64,000 bases of DNA, taken from contig CM057839.1 of assembly GCA_030068075.1 (NCBI GenBank), positions 22,299,167-22,363,166 on the forward strand, written 5' to 3'. Both the position numbers and the translations under genes were made by a program. This document shows, piece after piece, positions 45,906 to 58,941 of this stretch. The DNA is from Paguma larvata. Its lineage: Eukaryota; Chordata; Mammalia; Carnivora; Viverridae. Within the stretch, counting starts at the first letter, position 1. The number at the start of each line of letters is the position of its first letter. The notes beneath the pieces are model-generated. The model was not told where the DNA came from. It made no database searches and saw only the letters and a list, made by a program, of their open reading frames with translations.

Positions 45906-45957
45906 AGGATAACTTGCCTAGTTATTTATACCTCAAAGGAGTAAACCATGCTAATTT

Positions 45958-46016
45958 ATATAGATGACAGATAGACAGATAGACAGATGATAGATAGATA
46001 AAAGGTAAGATAGATA
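45958..46016 (+). repeat. (GATA)n/(GACA)n microsatellite
   Basis: Alternating GATAGACA and GATAGATA units, imperfect at the right end. Confidence 0.93.
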
Positions 46017-47150
46017 AACCTGTAAGAAGTATAATCTACTTAAAATTAAATCAGATATGAACACTGTTCACTATCATTCTTTTCTTTAGAAATATTATTA
46101 ACAAACATATAATGTCATTTCAAATGCAGAAATAAAGACCAGCTTGTAGTGTTGAGAATACTTTAAATATTCCTGTTTTGCAGGTTATTACATGAAACTT
46201 ACGAGTTCATCTGCCACATTATCAATATACTGCTGACATAATCTTGATCTGAATACCAAATATATGATCCTGAAACCTTAGACATACAGAAAAATATTGT
46301 GAAAATTAAACTGAACTCATGAAAATTAAAATGTCAACTTTTGAATAATTACTTTACAGTGACTGGACATGTATTTAATCCCAGGTATTTCAACCTAAAG
46401 AAATTACATAACTTTCAATTAAGTATTGGTGTTATTTTAAATCTAACTGGAAGGTATGATCATGTTATATCTGGGTATTTAAATTCATCATTTAAGAAGA
46501 AATATAGAGTTTAACATCTGAAATAGATTTATATGTGTTATGGAGTAAGGATTTGATATCATATTCTTCCTTGTAAACCAGAATCTTTACAGAATATTCA
46601 AAAATTAAATAATGCTCTTGCTTCTATAAAACAAAGCTATACCTTACTATCAACATAATGCAGTCCCTTTTTAGATTCAAGAACTTGAAGATTTTTAACA
46701 GGGAGTCAGAAGAGCTACTTTGGAGTTAATGGTAAACTGAGTACATCAAGACTGCTATTTTGAACATTTATTCATTGAGAAATTACAGTGCTTAAAGTGT
46801 TTAATCAATGAGAAAAGATTTAAAATTAACCAATATATGGTATCTAAAATTTTTCTTTTAGTGAGGGAATATTAAATTGAGATCAAATAACTGCCTTTAT
46901 TGGTCTGGTTTTGTACTATAATAAAAGCTGCATAAATAACATGAAGCAGGAACATATGATTTTCAGTAGATTTCGTTGAATAATTTGCAAAATTTATAAA
47001 TGTTCAATAAAAGCAGCATTATGCAAATTCTAACATTTATCTCTCTCATCCTTTTTTTATGTAAGGAAGGCCATATTAATAACCTAAATGAGTTTCTTCT
47101 TGAGTCTTAATAGATGAAGTAAATCTTTCTTTTCAAATTAATTTATCTAT
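46017..47150. other. Unassigned AT-rich DNA
   Basis: No open frame of 60 codons or more on either strand and no repeat recognised. Confidence 0.5.
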
Positions 47151-47154
47151 GGCA

Positions 47155-47300
47155 GTTAAGAGAACCGGAAAGTTCATAGGATTGGGAATAAAACTTAACA
47201 GAGTTTCTTCACAGTTTTTGTCTGACTAGCTTTGTACCTTCTGGCAAAATACTTAAACACATTCTGAGCCACAGGTTTCACTTGAAAAAAATAATTTTTT
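47155..47300 (+). mobile_element. MIR fragment
   Basis: Sense MIR-like order: GACTAGCTTTGTACCTTCTG, GCAAAATACTTAAACACATT and CTGAGCCACAGGTTTCACTT, matching 'GCTGTGTGACCTTGGGCAAGTTACTTAACC...CTGAGCCTCAGTTTC'. Confidence 0.65.
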
Positions 47301-47423
47301 TTATTATTATATAGTTTATGTAAACATTTAAAACATTTAAAACCAGGTAATCAGTTAAAAACAGCAAAGTGCACATTTAAAAAGGGGATAGAACGGATGC
47401 TTTAAGGCAGCTGCATTCACTTT

Positions 47424-47518
47424 CTCCATGGGTCACTGCAAACACTTTGCCCCAAAGCAAACAGGTATACATGTGTGTTTGGTTGTAGACGTACACATAA
47501 ACTTTTTTAAGTATACCT
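47424..47518 (+). repeat. Direct duplication, right copy
   Basis: Same 82 bases as 44105-44186, then one mismatch and 12 further matching bases. No poly(A), LTR end or target repeat marks its edges. Confidence 0.97.
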
Positions 47519-47689
47519 CTGTATTCTGAAATTTTTCTCTATTAGCAAATGAATAAATTTAATATTTATAGGCAAAAATATTACCTAATATTATGGCACT
47601 CTAAGTTTCTTCCATTTCATGTTCCGCCACCAATGGTATTGAATATGATAACTGTGTATTTAACTGTTCAAAAGAGGACACGACATATT

Positions 47690-48880
47690 CTTTTATTATA
47701 AAGCTCTATTGAAATATGTCAGACTCTATACAATTCACCCATTTAAAATGTAGGAGACAATGGATTTAAGTATATTCACAGAGTTATGAAAGCAATAATA
47801 CAGTCAATGTTAGAATAATTCAATGGCTTCAAATAGAAACACAGTATCAGTTAGCAATCCATACAACTTCCCCTACCCCAGTCTTAGGTAATGAAAATTC
47901 TGTCTCTCTAGATTTGCCCATCTTTAATATTTCACGCAAAAGGAATTATATATAATATGAAACTTTTTTTGGAGGCTATTTTTTGTAGTCAAACATTTTC
48001 AAGGTTCATACATGTTCTGGCATATCTGCATTTGACTGATTTTCATTGCTAAATAATATTCCATCATATGCATATGCGACACTTGATTTATCCATTCATC
48101 AACTGATGAGCATTTGCGTTGTTTCCACATTTTTGCTGCTATGAATAATGCTTCTCTGAACATTCATGTACAAGTTTTTGTGTGAATATAAGTTTTCATT
48201 TATCTTGGGTGAATACCTAGGAGTGAAGCTGTTGAGTTATATGATAACTCTATCTTTAATACTTGGAGGAATGACTAGACTATTTAACAAAGCAGTTGCA
48301 TCAATTTACATTTCTACTAGTAGTATGTAAGGATTCCAATTTCTCCACATCCTCACCAACACTTGCTATATAATTTTTATTCCTACTACTATTACCATCA
48401 TAGTGGATATGAAGTGCTCTCCTATTATGGTTCTGATTTGAATTTTACTGATGGCTAAAAAAGTTGAGTATCTTTTTTATGAGATTTTTGTGCATTTACA
48501 TATTTTCTTTGGAAAACTGCCTATTCACATAATTTTCATATTTTAATTATTTTGGTTTTTTTTGTTTTGTTTTGTTATTTTGAGTTAGAAGTATTCTTCC
48601 TAAGGGCATCTGGGTGGCACAGTTGGTTGAGCACTCAACTTGGGCTCAGGGCATCATCTCACGGTAAATCAGTTTGAGTCCCACATTGGGCTTGCTACTG
48701 TCTTCACAGTTCCTGCCCTGGATCCTATGTTCCCCTCTGTATCTGCTCCTCCTCCACTTGCATTCTCTCTCTCTCTCTCAAAATAATCACTTTTTAAATA
48801 TATTATTTCTATATCCTAAATAAAAGTCCTTATCAGATGTTAAATCATATGCTTCCGCATGACCCCTTTTTCTAATTTCT
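47690..48880 (-). mobile_element. Old L1 (3' UTR to ORF2 C-terminal part), split by a SINE
   Basis: Antisense L1M: CAATTCACCCATTTAAAATG, AAGTATATTCACAGAGTTAT, GCTGCTATGAATAATGCTTC, ATTTCTCCACATCCTCACCA and GGATATGAAGTGCTCTCC. After the SINE at 48603-48799 it continues with TATATCCTAAATAAAAGTCC and TTATCAGATGTTAAATCAT. No L1 frame survives. Confidence 0.8.
48603..48799 (+). mobile_element. Carnivoran SINE inserted in old L1
   Basis: Head AGGGCATCTGGGTGGCACAG, GGGCTCAGGGCATCATCTC, a diverged right half, (CT)n and a short AAAATAATCAC end. It is diverged, so the insertion is not recent. Confidence 0.88.
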
Positions 48881-50613
48881 CAGAAAAGAAAAAAAAATAT
48901 AAAGAGAAGTTGTTTTATATATTACATATATAATATAACAATTTTAGATATATTTTGAGAATATAAAAATATATCAACTTACATAAAAGCATACAGGTCC
49001 AAATTAGTGTGTTTAGAATGTATTTAGAATTTTAAAATTAATAATTATTGATTATAATCAATAACAGTGTTAACCAGATCTACTGGAAAGAAGAAAATTA
49101 TTAATTATATCTAAAGTAGTTTTAATTCTATTATCCCATACCATAGATATTTCACAAAGATAATAAACACTCTAATCACAACAGCCTCTCCCATTTGTCA
49201 GATATTGAAAGAAAATATTCTAATACATGCAGGTAAATAATCATATTAAATATGGATCCCACAGATAAGCACCATTATCACTTCTAAAACACTGGTAGAG
49301 AAAATGAGAGAACCTACTATAAGCTCCTCTTCCTTGAAAGCAAGCCATAGTGTCCAAGAAGCTCAAAGGCATTACTCAACTATTGGTTGCATAGTAGATA
49401 CCATTTGGAATTCAAATTAGAAAAATCCAAATATATCCATTAATCTCTATAAATTATACATCATAGTCTTAGTATATAAATTATACCCTAATGGATTTAA
49501 TACCATGAGTAAAATTCTATAGATATTGTTAATACCTATTAACAAGTTCTGTATTTATTTGAGGGTGCAATTTTTCTAGATGACAGGTTTACAACCATAT
49601 TAATTTGTTTACTGAATTAAAAGGTGGGTTGCTTTTGTTTTCTTTTGTTTTGCTCGTGAGCACAAAAATATATATTCCCTAAATTCACAATGTGCTGCAA
49701 GATTCTTTTCATTCAGGCTGTTTTTTGTGTTTTTTTTTTTCTTTTTATATTTAAGCTTTAAGGAATTAGTGTGGTATCATTGTTACAGCTTAGATTAAAT
49801 TACCTGTTTAAGAGGCAGCATGAGGTGTTTATTTCAATATGTTTTAGATATTGTTAGATTTAAGAGAAAAAGACAATGAACAAGGGATTAAAAGGCCACT
49901 ATTTCAATCTGAATGCCTTAAAAAAAAAGAGAGAGAGATTTAGTTAACTGAGTGAATTTCCTTAAAATCCAATTTATTTTAGTAGCCTACTCATTCTGTG
50001 AATTTTCAAAGCAGCTTATTTTTTACAGTATTTATGTGCTGTCAGCCTTATTAGCTCATGGTGTTATAATGCTAAAAAAAGTTATTAGGGAAATGATACT
50101 CCAGATCCTTAGCTGTTCTTAAGGTAGTTATAGCTAATTCTTATTGAAATAAAAAAAACAAGACTTGCATTAGCTGAAATATTTTATTTCCTTAGGAATT
50201 TTGACTTATGGTAACCTTTCTGAATTCTTCTTAAAAATATCATTTATTTTTAGTAATTTATAGCTTTTAATAAACAATTGTATTTATATATCTTGTGGAA
50301 TATTAAATATCTTAGGAAAAAATCAGAGTATCTTCTATTCTCATTAATACAATTAGGTAATTAATTTCATGTTTGTAGTTTAGAAACCTATTATTTCTTC
50401 TGTGATGGACTTATTACATTTAATCAAAAAATAATTCACAGTATTGAATATATTTAAGATTTATATTCATATTCTAATTATTTTTATATCTTATGATATA
50501 AAATAACAAAATGAATAGAATTAGGAATTTATCACATTCTCAAATCAAGAAAAATAGTATAATATTATTATAAACAAAGGAGGTTACATATCAATTAAGT
50601 TTAAACAATTTCA
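48881..50613. other. Unassigned AT-rich DNA
   Basis: No open frame of 60 codons or more on either strand. T-rich text lies at 49723-49750 and an A run with (GA)n at 49920-49938. No repeat family recognised. Confidence 0.5.
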
Positions 50614-50627
50614 CTCTTTATAAAAAT

Positions 50628-50843
50628 ATTTTTTAATTTTTTTTAATGTTTATTTATTTGTGAGACATAGAGACAGAGCGTGAGCAGGGGAAGGGCAGAG
50701 AGAGAGGAAGATACAGAATGTGAAGCAGGCTCCAGGCTCTGAGCTGTCAGCACAGAACCCGACGCGGGGCTCCAACTCGCAAACCGCAAGATCATGACCT
50801 GAGCCGAAGTCGGACGCTTAACCAACTGAGCCACCCAGGCGCC
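50628..50843 (-). mobile_element. Young carnivoran SINE with 14-bp target repeat
   Basis: Near-consensus antisense copy: TTTAATGTTTATTTATTTGT, CAGGCTCTGAGCTGTCAGC and GAGCCACCCAGGCGCCC. CTCTTTATAAAAAT at 50614-50627 and 50844-50857 is identical. The minus frame at 50643-50834 is its translation. Confidence 0.97.
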
Positions 50844-51131
50844 CTCTTTATAAAAATTTTGTATTTCAGTTACATGTAGAGGAGAGCTGAAAGTTGATTC
50901 TCTAATTATGTGTTAGGCAAACAGTAAATGTCAAAAATACATGAGTATTCTAAATAATTTTATGTAAGTACATTAGATCAATTTTCTTGACACAGTAACA
51001 AAATCCAAGATGTATTAGACATAAAACTAAAACAGAATTATATAAAAATTTAATAATATAAGACACGATATCAATAAAATCTATATTTAAACTTTTTGAT
51101 GAACTAACCATCTGGTCATACTATATTCTAA

Positions 51132-51885
51132 CTTATTTTTTTAAGTTTTTGTTTTAATTCCAGTTAGTTATCATACAGTGTTTTATTAGTTTTAGGTGTA
51201 TAATAATAGTGAATCAACACTTCCATATATCAGCCTGTGCCCATCACAATAAGTGCATTACTTAATCCTCATTACCTATTTATCTCACCCCCTCACCACC
51301 TTCCTTCTGATAAATCTGTTTGTTCCATTTAATTAAGAGTCTGTTTCTTGATTTGTCTCTCTCTTTTTCTCTTTGCTCATTTGTTTTGTTTCTTAAATTC
51401 TAGCTATGAGTGAAATCTTATGATATGTGTTTTTCATATGATATGTGTCTATCATAAGATATGTGACTTATTTTGATTGGCATTATATTCTAGCTTCATC
51501 CAGAATGACAAGAGTTCATTCTTTTTATGGCTGAGTAATATTCCATTGTGTATATATACCACATCTTCCTTATCCACGCATCAATAGATGGACACATGGG
51601 TTGGTTTCATCATTCGGCTATTTCACTCATACTGTTTCACATATGAGTGAAATCATGATATTTGTCCTGACTTATTTAGCATAGTATACTCTAGTTCTAT
51701 CATGTTGCCATAATTTGGCAGTAATTGGTTACTGCTATAACCATTGGGGTGTATATATTCCTTTGAATTAGAATTTTTGTATTCTTTCTGTAAAAACCTA
51801 CTAGTGTGATTGTGGATCATAGGGTAGTTCTATTTTTAAGTTTTTGAAGAACCTCCATACTGTTTTCCAGGGTATCTGATTAAAA
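51132..51885 (-). mobile_element. Carnivoran L1 3' end with internal repeat of L1 sequence
   Basis: Antisense 3' UTR (TTCCAGTTAGTTATCATACA, CTCATTTGTTTTGTTTCTTA), then ORF2 end (GGCTGAGTAATATTCCATTG, CCATACTGTTTTCCAGGG). Between 51613 and about 51710 an extra segment interrupts the normal order and carries TATGAGTGAAATCATGATAT, a 3' UTR stretch already passed at about 51414. TATGATATGTGT-like units are also repeated at 51418-51468. Confidence 0.82.
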
Positions 51886-51898
51886 AACAAATGAATAT

Positions 51899-52115
51899 GG
51901 AGCAACTGGAGGGCTCAGTCAGTTAAGCATTCGACTTAGTTCGGCTCAGGTCATGATCTCACAACTTGTGGGTTTGAGCCTCACATTAAGCTCTGTGCTG
52001 ACAGCTCAGAGTCTGAAGCCTGCTTCAAATTCTGTGTCTCCATCTCTTTTTGCCCCTTCCCGACTCATACTCTGTCTCTCTCTCAAAAATAAATAAACGT
52101 TAAAAAAATAAGTAA
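51899..52115 (+). mobile_element. Carnivoran SINE
   Basis: Head GGAGCAACTGGAGGGCTCAG, CGGCTCAGGTCATGATCTC, GTGCTGACAGCTCAGAGTC, a CT-rich stretch and an AAATAAATAAACGTTAAA tail. It sits at the right end of the L1 above. Confidence 0.92.
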
Positions 52116-52688
52116 ACAGTCTAACTTATTTTTTTAATTTGCTAAGTATTAAGTTTTATGAAACTCCTACATAAATACTTGGTTTTACTCTATCATAGGA
52201 AATAAAGAGTAATTTTTGAGTGGCCATGGATAAATCATACATACCTTCCCTAAACGAAACTCATGGTCTATCGTGGACACATATAAATTCATAATGATGA
52301 AATTTTAGGGTTTTAAAAAAGTATAACTGAGATAAAGAAAAGGAAGGATACAGTAAAAATCAGGAAAGGTAAGGTTTCACCAAACACACTTTCCTTGTCA
52401 CGTGAAGAACACATGATTACCTGATTTTCACTTTAGCATAGTCATGTTCCATAATCCTGAGTAGTAGGACTTTGTCGGAGTCTTTCTACCTTAATAATAA
52501 AGGAGTGACTATAAATATAGTCTTTGAGGGGATTAAGTTGTAAGAGGATGAAGGAAGAATGCATTTCACATTACTTTATCATTTGGCATTAGTAATCAGT
52601 TTGATTAAATATTTTAGCTGATATAAACAGGTAAGTGTGAATTGAATAAGAAGTACTCACATATCACAAGGCATCTCTAGTCCAGCAA
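52116..52688. other. Unassigned DNA
   Basis: AT-rich with no open frame of 60 codons or more and no repeat recognised. Confidence 0.5.
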
Positions 52689-52689
52689 A

Positions 52690-55235
52690 CTTCCGTTTGT
52701 TTATAGAGTTAAAGTCTCTTATATTATTCCTCCCTGTCTTTCTTTTACCCTTTCCTCTATGTTCATTTGTTTTATTTCTTAAATTCCACGTATGAGTGAA
52801 ATCAGGTTATATTTGTCCTGACTTATTTAGCATACTACACTCTAGTTCCCTCTATATCATTGCACATAGCAAGATCTTATTCTTTTGACGGCTGAATCGT
52901 CTTTATCTTTTCATCAGAGGATGGACATTTGGGATCTTTCTATAGTTTAGCTATTGTTGATAATAATGTTATAAACATCATGGTGCATGTGTCCCTTCGA
53001 GTCGGTATTTTTGTAACCTATGGGTAAATGTTTAGTAGTGTAATTGCTGGTCCTAAAGTAAGTTCTATTTTCATTTTTCGAGGAACATCCATACTTTTTT
53101 CCACAGTGGCTGTACCAGTTTGTATTACTACCAAGAGTGAAAGAAGGCTCCACTTTTTCTACCTCCTCGCCAACATCTGTTGTTTCCTATGTTGTTACTT
53201 TTAGACATCTCACAGGTGTGAGGTGGAATCTCATGGCGGTTTTGATTTGTGTTCCCCTGATAATGAGAATGGGCATCTTTTCATGAGTCTGTTGGCAATA
53301 TGTATGTATGTCTTCTGGGGAAAATGTCTACTCATGCCTTCTCCCATTTCTTAACTGGATTATTTATTTTTTGGCTGTTGAGTTTGATTAAGTTCTTTAT
53401 AGATTTTGGATAGTAACCCTTTATCAGATATTTCTTTTTCAATATCTTCGCCTATTCTGTAGGCTGCCTTTTAGTTTTGTTGATTGTTTCCTTCACTGTG
53501 AAGGTTTTTATCTTGATTAAGTACCAAAAGTTCATTTTTCTTTTGTTTCCCTTTCCTCTGGAGACATTTCTAATAAGAGGTTGCTTCAGCCTAGGATAAA
53601 CAGGTTTTTGCCCGTATTCTCCTCTAGGATTTAATCTCACATTTAGGTCTTTTGTCCATTTGGATTTATTTTGTGTATGGTGTAAGAAAATGGTCCAGCT
53701 TATTCTGCATGTTGCTGTCTAGTTTTCCCAGCAACATATGTTAAAGAGACATTCTTTTTCCCATTGGATATTCTTTCCTGCTTTTTTGAAGATTAGATGA
53801 CTATATAGCTGTGGGTCCATTTATGGATTTTCTATCCTGTTCCATTGATCTACATGTCTGTTTTTGTGTGAGTACCATATTCTCTTAATGACTGTATCTT
53901 TGTAATATACCTCGAAGTCTGGAATTGTGATGCCTCCAGCTTTGCTTTTCTTTTTCAACATTGCTTTGGCTATTTGGGGTCTTTTGTGGTTCCATAAAAA
54001 TTTTAGGATTGTTTGTTCTAGCTCTGTAAAAAAAAAAATGTTGGTGGTATTTTGAAAGGAATTGCACAAAATGTGTAGATTGCTTTGGGTATTATAGACA
54101 TTTTAACAATATTTGTTCTTTCCATCCATGAATATGGAATGTTCCCTGTTTCTTTGTGTCCTCTTCAACTTCTCTCATAAGTGTTCTATAGTTTTCAGAG
54201 TACAGATCTTTTACCTCTTTGGTTATATTTATTGCTAGGTATCTTACAGTTTTGGGAGCATTGTAAAGGGATTGAAATTTTTTACTTTTCTTTCTGCTGT
54301 TTCATTATTGGTGTATAGAAATGCAACAGATTTCCGTAAGTTGACTTTGTATGCTGTGACTTTGCAGAATTCATGTGTCAGTTCTAGCAATTTTTGGGGG
54401 TGGAGTATTTCAGGTTTTCTACAAAGAGTATAATTTCATGTGTGAATAATGAAAGTCTGAATTCTTCTTTCCTAATTTGGATTGTTTTTATTTCTTTTTG
54501 TTGTCTGATTGCTGAGGCTAGGACTTCTAGTATTCTGTTAAATAAATATGAGAGTGGACTTCCCTGTCTTGTGACTGACTGTAGAGAAAAGGTTTTCAGT
54601 TTTCCACCACTGAGGATGATATTAGCAGTGAGTCTTTAGTATATGGCCTTTATGTTGAGGTGGGTTCCTTCTATCCCTACTTTTTGAGAGTTTTTATGAA
54701 GAATGGATGGTATATATTGTCAAATGATTTTTCTGCATCTACTGGGAAGGTAATATGGTTCTTATCCTTTCTTTTATTAATATGGTGTATCACACTGATT
54801 GATTTGTGAATACTGAACCAAGCAGGTAGCCCAGGAATAAATCCCCCTTTCTCCTGGTGAGTATTTATTTTAATATACTGTAGGATTCAATTTGTTAGCA
54901 TCGTGTTGAAAATTTTTCCATCCATGTTCATCAGGAACATTGACCTGTAATTCTCTTTAGTTGGGTCTTTGTCTCATTTTATCTTTGAAAAGATAAAATT
55001 TTACTCTTTATCAAGATAATGCTGGCCTCGGAGACCAAGTTTGGAAGTTTTCCTTCCATTTCCATTTTTTTTTTAACTGAGAAGAATAGGTATTAACTTT
55101 TCATTAAATGTCTGGTAGAATTCTCCTGGGAAACCATCTGGCCTTGGCTCTGTTTGTTCGGAGATTTTTGATTACTGATTCAATTTCTTTGCTAGTTTTG
55201 GGTGTGTTCAAATTTTCTATTTCTTCCTGCTTCTG
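52690..55235 (-). pseudogene. L1 retrotransposon ORF2 remnant, about 2.5 kb
   Basis: The longest LINE piece in the window. Read on the minus strand it runs from a reverse-transcriptase stretch (PDGFPGEFY encoded near 55095-55140), through the catalytic region, to the ORF2 C-terminus and part of the 3' UTR (52690-52800). In an active L1 ORF2 protein the catalytic site reads FADD; here the aligned codons at 54435-54446 give FTHE, so both aspartates are lost. The C-terminal portion at 53821-54069 still translates to text such as [17 protein letters not shown] and [16 protein letters not shown], typical of L1 ORF2, before frames break. Stops and shifts elsewhere show it is dead. Neither a 5' UTR nor ORF1 is present, and the 3' end lacks a poly(A), so both ends are truncated. 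Confidence 0.9.
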
Positions 55236-57490
55236 TTTAGGTGTTTATATGGCATGTAATCAAATAACTCATGTAATTTATAAACATTTCTTAATGGTGT
55301 CTAATTTATAAAAGACATAGCTTCCTTATGGTCATCCTCAGGATGTCTGTCTCCACTCTATTTTCATAACTTCAAGTCTTAAATCCTCAAAGTCAGTCAC
55401 TCTTTGTAAATCTCTGAAATGTGAGAAAATTGTGTCTTATTTAAATATGCCTAAAATACGTACATTTCACAACTGCAAAATTATTTACAGTAAAATATGT
55501 ATCATAGTTTATAATATTCCCGTTATTATGTATTTGGTTTACAAATTATATTCATCAGTATAATGCCTTTTATATTGTTTATGCAAATATTACAGGTACT
55601 TTTTTCATTGTGTTAAAAATATGCTCCTAAGTGCACATATACATTAATAAAATGACAGTAGTGATTTTATCGTTGCAGTCGGTGTTGTATATTTTCGTTG
55701 ATTGAATTTTTCCATTTTCCTAGTCACCTTTGTGTTTAACTCAAAATTTATTGATAAAAATTAAATTTCTATTCTGTAACACTAACATATCTGTTGTAGT
55801 ATAGTGTGAAACCTCTGGATTTGGGATTTGAAAGCGAAATATTCCACATTTAGACTAGGACTTAAAAAAAACAATTTTCTTTGTGTTCAAGACACTGTGT
55901 CTTATAATTAGGCAACTGATTGAACTCAGTGACTCACTTTAAAGATAGATATTTTTAGTACTCACTTTTAGTAATTAATTAAACACACATAAACTCTGTT
56001 ATTTTATATATCTTTAGATTGTACAGAAACTCTTTATATACTCCATGAATATTCAATTCTACCTCATTTTATTTATTAATTTTGCATAATGTAATAAATG
56101 TATGTCTATACAAGGGGAGAAAGAGAGACAAAGACAGAGAGGAAGCCAGGGACTGACTCTTAGTTGCTCAACCTGGGATTCCACAATAAAACTATTTGCT
56201 TTGTCAGGAGGCTGCCATTTACTGGAGAAGTTGAGCCTTTCATATTTAATTAGATCAATTGTGTAAGTAAAATTATACTTTTTAAATAAAGTGTAACTCA
56301 CAGATATGGAGACTTAACTGTAAAATAGATTATTAACAAATGTTCAATCTCACTATTAATCAAGAAATTAACAGTTCCTTGAGGTGAAATTTATCACCAT
56401 ACAAACTATTTTTGGAGCCCTATAAATTCCATTTTAGGATACAATTTGGCAATACAATGTACACAGGGAAAAGTGTACAATAATATCAGAAATTTTTCAA
56501 GAAAAGAGTGATCCGGCCAGTCTTCAATGAATGTGGGAAGTAACATGTATGAGTAAATAACAGCTGGAGAAGAGTAGCTTAATATTGTAGGTGACCTGAA
56601 CCTGAGGCAGCAGGGATATTTACCAGAGAGTGGGAGAGTAAAGATTTGGAAGCTGCACTGGGAAGCAAGGAGGACTTTCATCCTTTGTATTGAATTATCA
56701 TGGTTTGTATTATAAAATGCTTCAAACTAAGCTGGCTTTGAGGAAAAAGCTAACTTCAATGGACTTCCAGGTTTCAAATAAGGTAAGGTAAGGTAAGGTA
56801 AGGCAAGGAGTTGGATGGAACAACAAAAGTGTAATTTTAACTAAAAAGGCAAATTTTGGTTAATTACAAATTCCAATTTCAGGTGGCATAATGTAAGAAT
56901 AGGAAACATGAGAAGATGGTTGGTTACAGGAGATAATTTGTGTACAATGGAAATCAGTTTGTGGAAGATGGTGAAAAACTGAAGATGCTTGAACTTATGG
57001 ATGGGAATCAGCAAAATGTGAATTATATTTGATCAGTTAGTTTCTAAAGGAAAATGCAAATTACAGACAAATTATTTTTAGGTGAGGAGGTGAGCACCAA
57101 TATTTGAACAACTGCTCTGAGTGTTCTTCAAATGGGCACAAACCCTGACGATTACAGTGTAGTAACCGGAAATAATTAGAAAATGTGCAGGAGACAAGGG
57201 AAATATTTCAGAGGGTAGGAGACAGCAGGGCACAGAGGCTTTGGAAATGGCCCAACCAAGTTTAACCTGTGTGTTCCAGTGTGTTTGATTTTTTTTTTTT
57301 TTCATTCACAGGGCCAACGCATATTAACTCTTTCCTAGTAGAATCAGGTTTCTATGGGAATAATTGTTTGAAACATACAAAAATGAGAATATGCAATAAC
57401 AATATTATAAGAATGCTATTAGAGGCAATAACTTTTCATAAGATGAAAGAAGGAACAATACTATAGGCTGTATGAGTATATATACCTTGT
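55236..57490. other. Unassigned DNA
   Basis: The frames at 56059-56301, 56406-56681 and 57078-57305 (minus) and 57269-57466 (plus) have no domain. No repeat family recognised apart from the pentamer array at 56779. Confidence 0.5.
56779..56808 (+). repeat. (AGGTA)n pentamer array
   Basis: Five AAGGT-type units in a row with a sixth changed to AGGCA. Confidence 0.95.
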
Positions 57491-57491
57491 C

Positions 57492-57687
57492 TTTTTTTTT
57501 TTTTTTTTTTTGCGAGAAAGAATGTGCAAGCAGGGAAGGGGCACAGAGAGAGAGAGAAAAAGAGAGGGAGAATCACAAGCAGGCCCCATGAGTCTGACAA
57601 AGGGCTCCGTTCTCACAACCAAACGATCATGACCTGAGCCGAAATCAAGAGTGAGACACTTAACCGACTGAACCACCCAGGTGTCCC
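57492..57687 (-). mobile_element. Carnivoran SINE
   Basis: Long T run (tail complement), GA-rich part, a shortened middle lacking the CTGAGCTGTCAGC block, then GATCATGACCTGAGCCGAAA and the head complement CCACCCAGGTGTCCC. The minus frame at 57461-57730 is its translation. Confidence 0.92.
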
Positions 57688-57699
57688 TATATCTTTCCA

Positions 57700-58928
57700 A
57701 TTCTAATAAATTCCAATACTTTAGGCCCACATATCAGCCATAACCTATCCGTAAAACTTTCAAATTCAATATTTACTCCTTATATTGGTAAATAAAATAA
57801 TTAAAACTGTGGTTTCTGTATCTGTAACTGGCAAATATATTTTAAAGTAAACCTTGAAAATGGGCAATGTGTGGCATGGTACTGCCCGAGACAGTCAGTC
57901 AATTTGACTATAATGTCACAGCTGGTGAGGCGGCTTCCATTTGGCTAAACTGCTTTGTGGTTAATAACTTAAAACTTCTTACTTCTAAGGTATATGCATC
58001 ACATGTCTCTGCCTACATTTAGTGGGAAACAGTTAAATGATGTTTAAGAGGAAAGAACAAGTCATTCACAATTCAATAAATATTATTCAATATAAAGTGT
58101 TCTTTGCATGAGTGCCTTCAAACTCTCTCTATAATGAAAAATGTAGAGGCCAATTTTAATGTATGTTCTAACTTAGGACAAGTCAACATTTTGTAAATAA
58201 AGTCGAACTACTTTTACTTTTGGATAAGAGCAAATTTCTGAAGATTTTCTCGAAAAATATCAGGGAAATGGAATAACAGAAGTTTATGTAAACAAAACTT
58301 GTAAAAATTTTTCTTATATATCTACATGTAAGTTTTAGAATTGTATAAGGATCATTCATAGTTATCACAAATATATCTGTGTAGGGGGAAAAAAGATACT
58401 GTCACATTGCAGGTTAGTAAGTACTCCCGCCACTTTCAAGAGGGCATGAATGCTATCAGCTCAACTCTTCATGCACTAGTAGTCTATAAAGAACACAAGG
58501 ATATCTTGATGAAGCCCTTGTATTTGTGTGGCAGGAGAAATAGAATAAACAGACACTCCGGAACAGCTGAGCTTTTCATTTACTACAGTGCATGTCAAAA
58601 AAAAAGAACTTATAAACAACAGGCTTTGTGAGAAGTTCTATAACACAAGCTCACTTGCATTTTCCTCTTTTTTGGGGATGTCACAATTGGGGAAATAATC
58701 TCTCTTCTCCAGAATATGACAATACCTCTTCAATCATTTTATGTATTTTGAAAAGAATGTAGTTGCATTCTCTACCCAGCAGATGAGAAGAAGTGCTTGT
58801 GGGAAGCTGGAAATGCTTTAAGAACAGCTGTGTACAGAGTTCTCTATATGTACTGGATCAGAAACACTGATATTACTTCTGGAACTAACTCTACATATTC
58901 AATTGTTGGCCCCCAGAAAAGAAGTGAC
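57700..58928. other. Unassigned DNA
   Basis: The minus frame at 58183-58368 and the plus frames at 58407-58631 and 58797-59099 show no domain; the last runs into the next SINE. No repeat recognised. Confidence 0.5.
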
Positions 58929-58941
58929 TATAATCACCTTC

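Noticed and set aside
45521..45907. Open frame of 128 codons
   Set aside because: It coincides with a probable L2 fragment and shows no domain or coding pattern.
45958..46016. Regular repeats as a CRISPR array
   Set aside because: A four-base microsatellite without spacers in a mammalian sequence.
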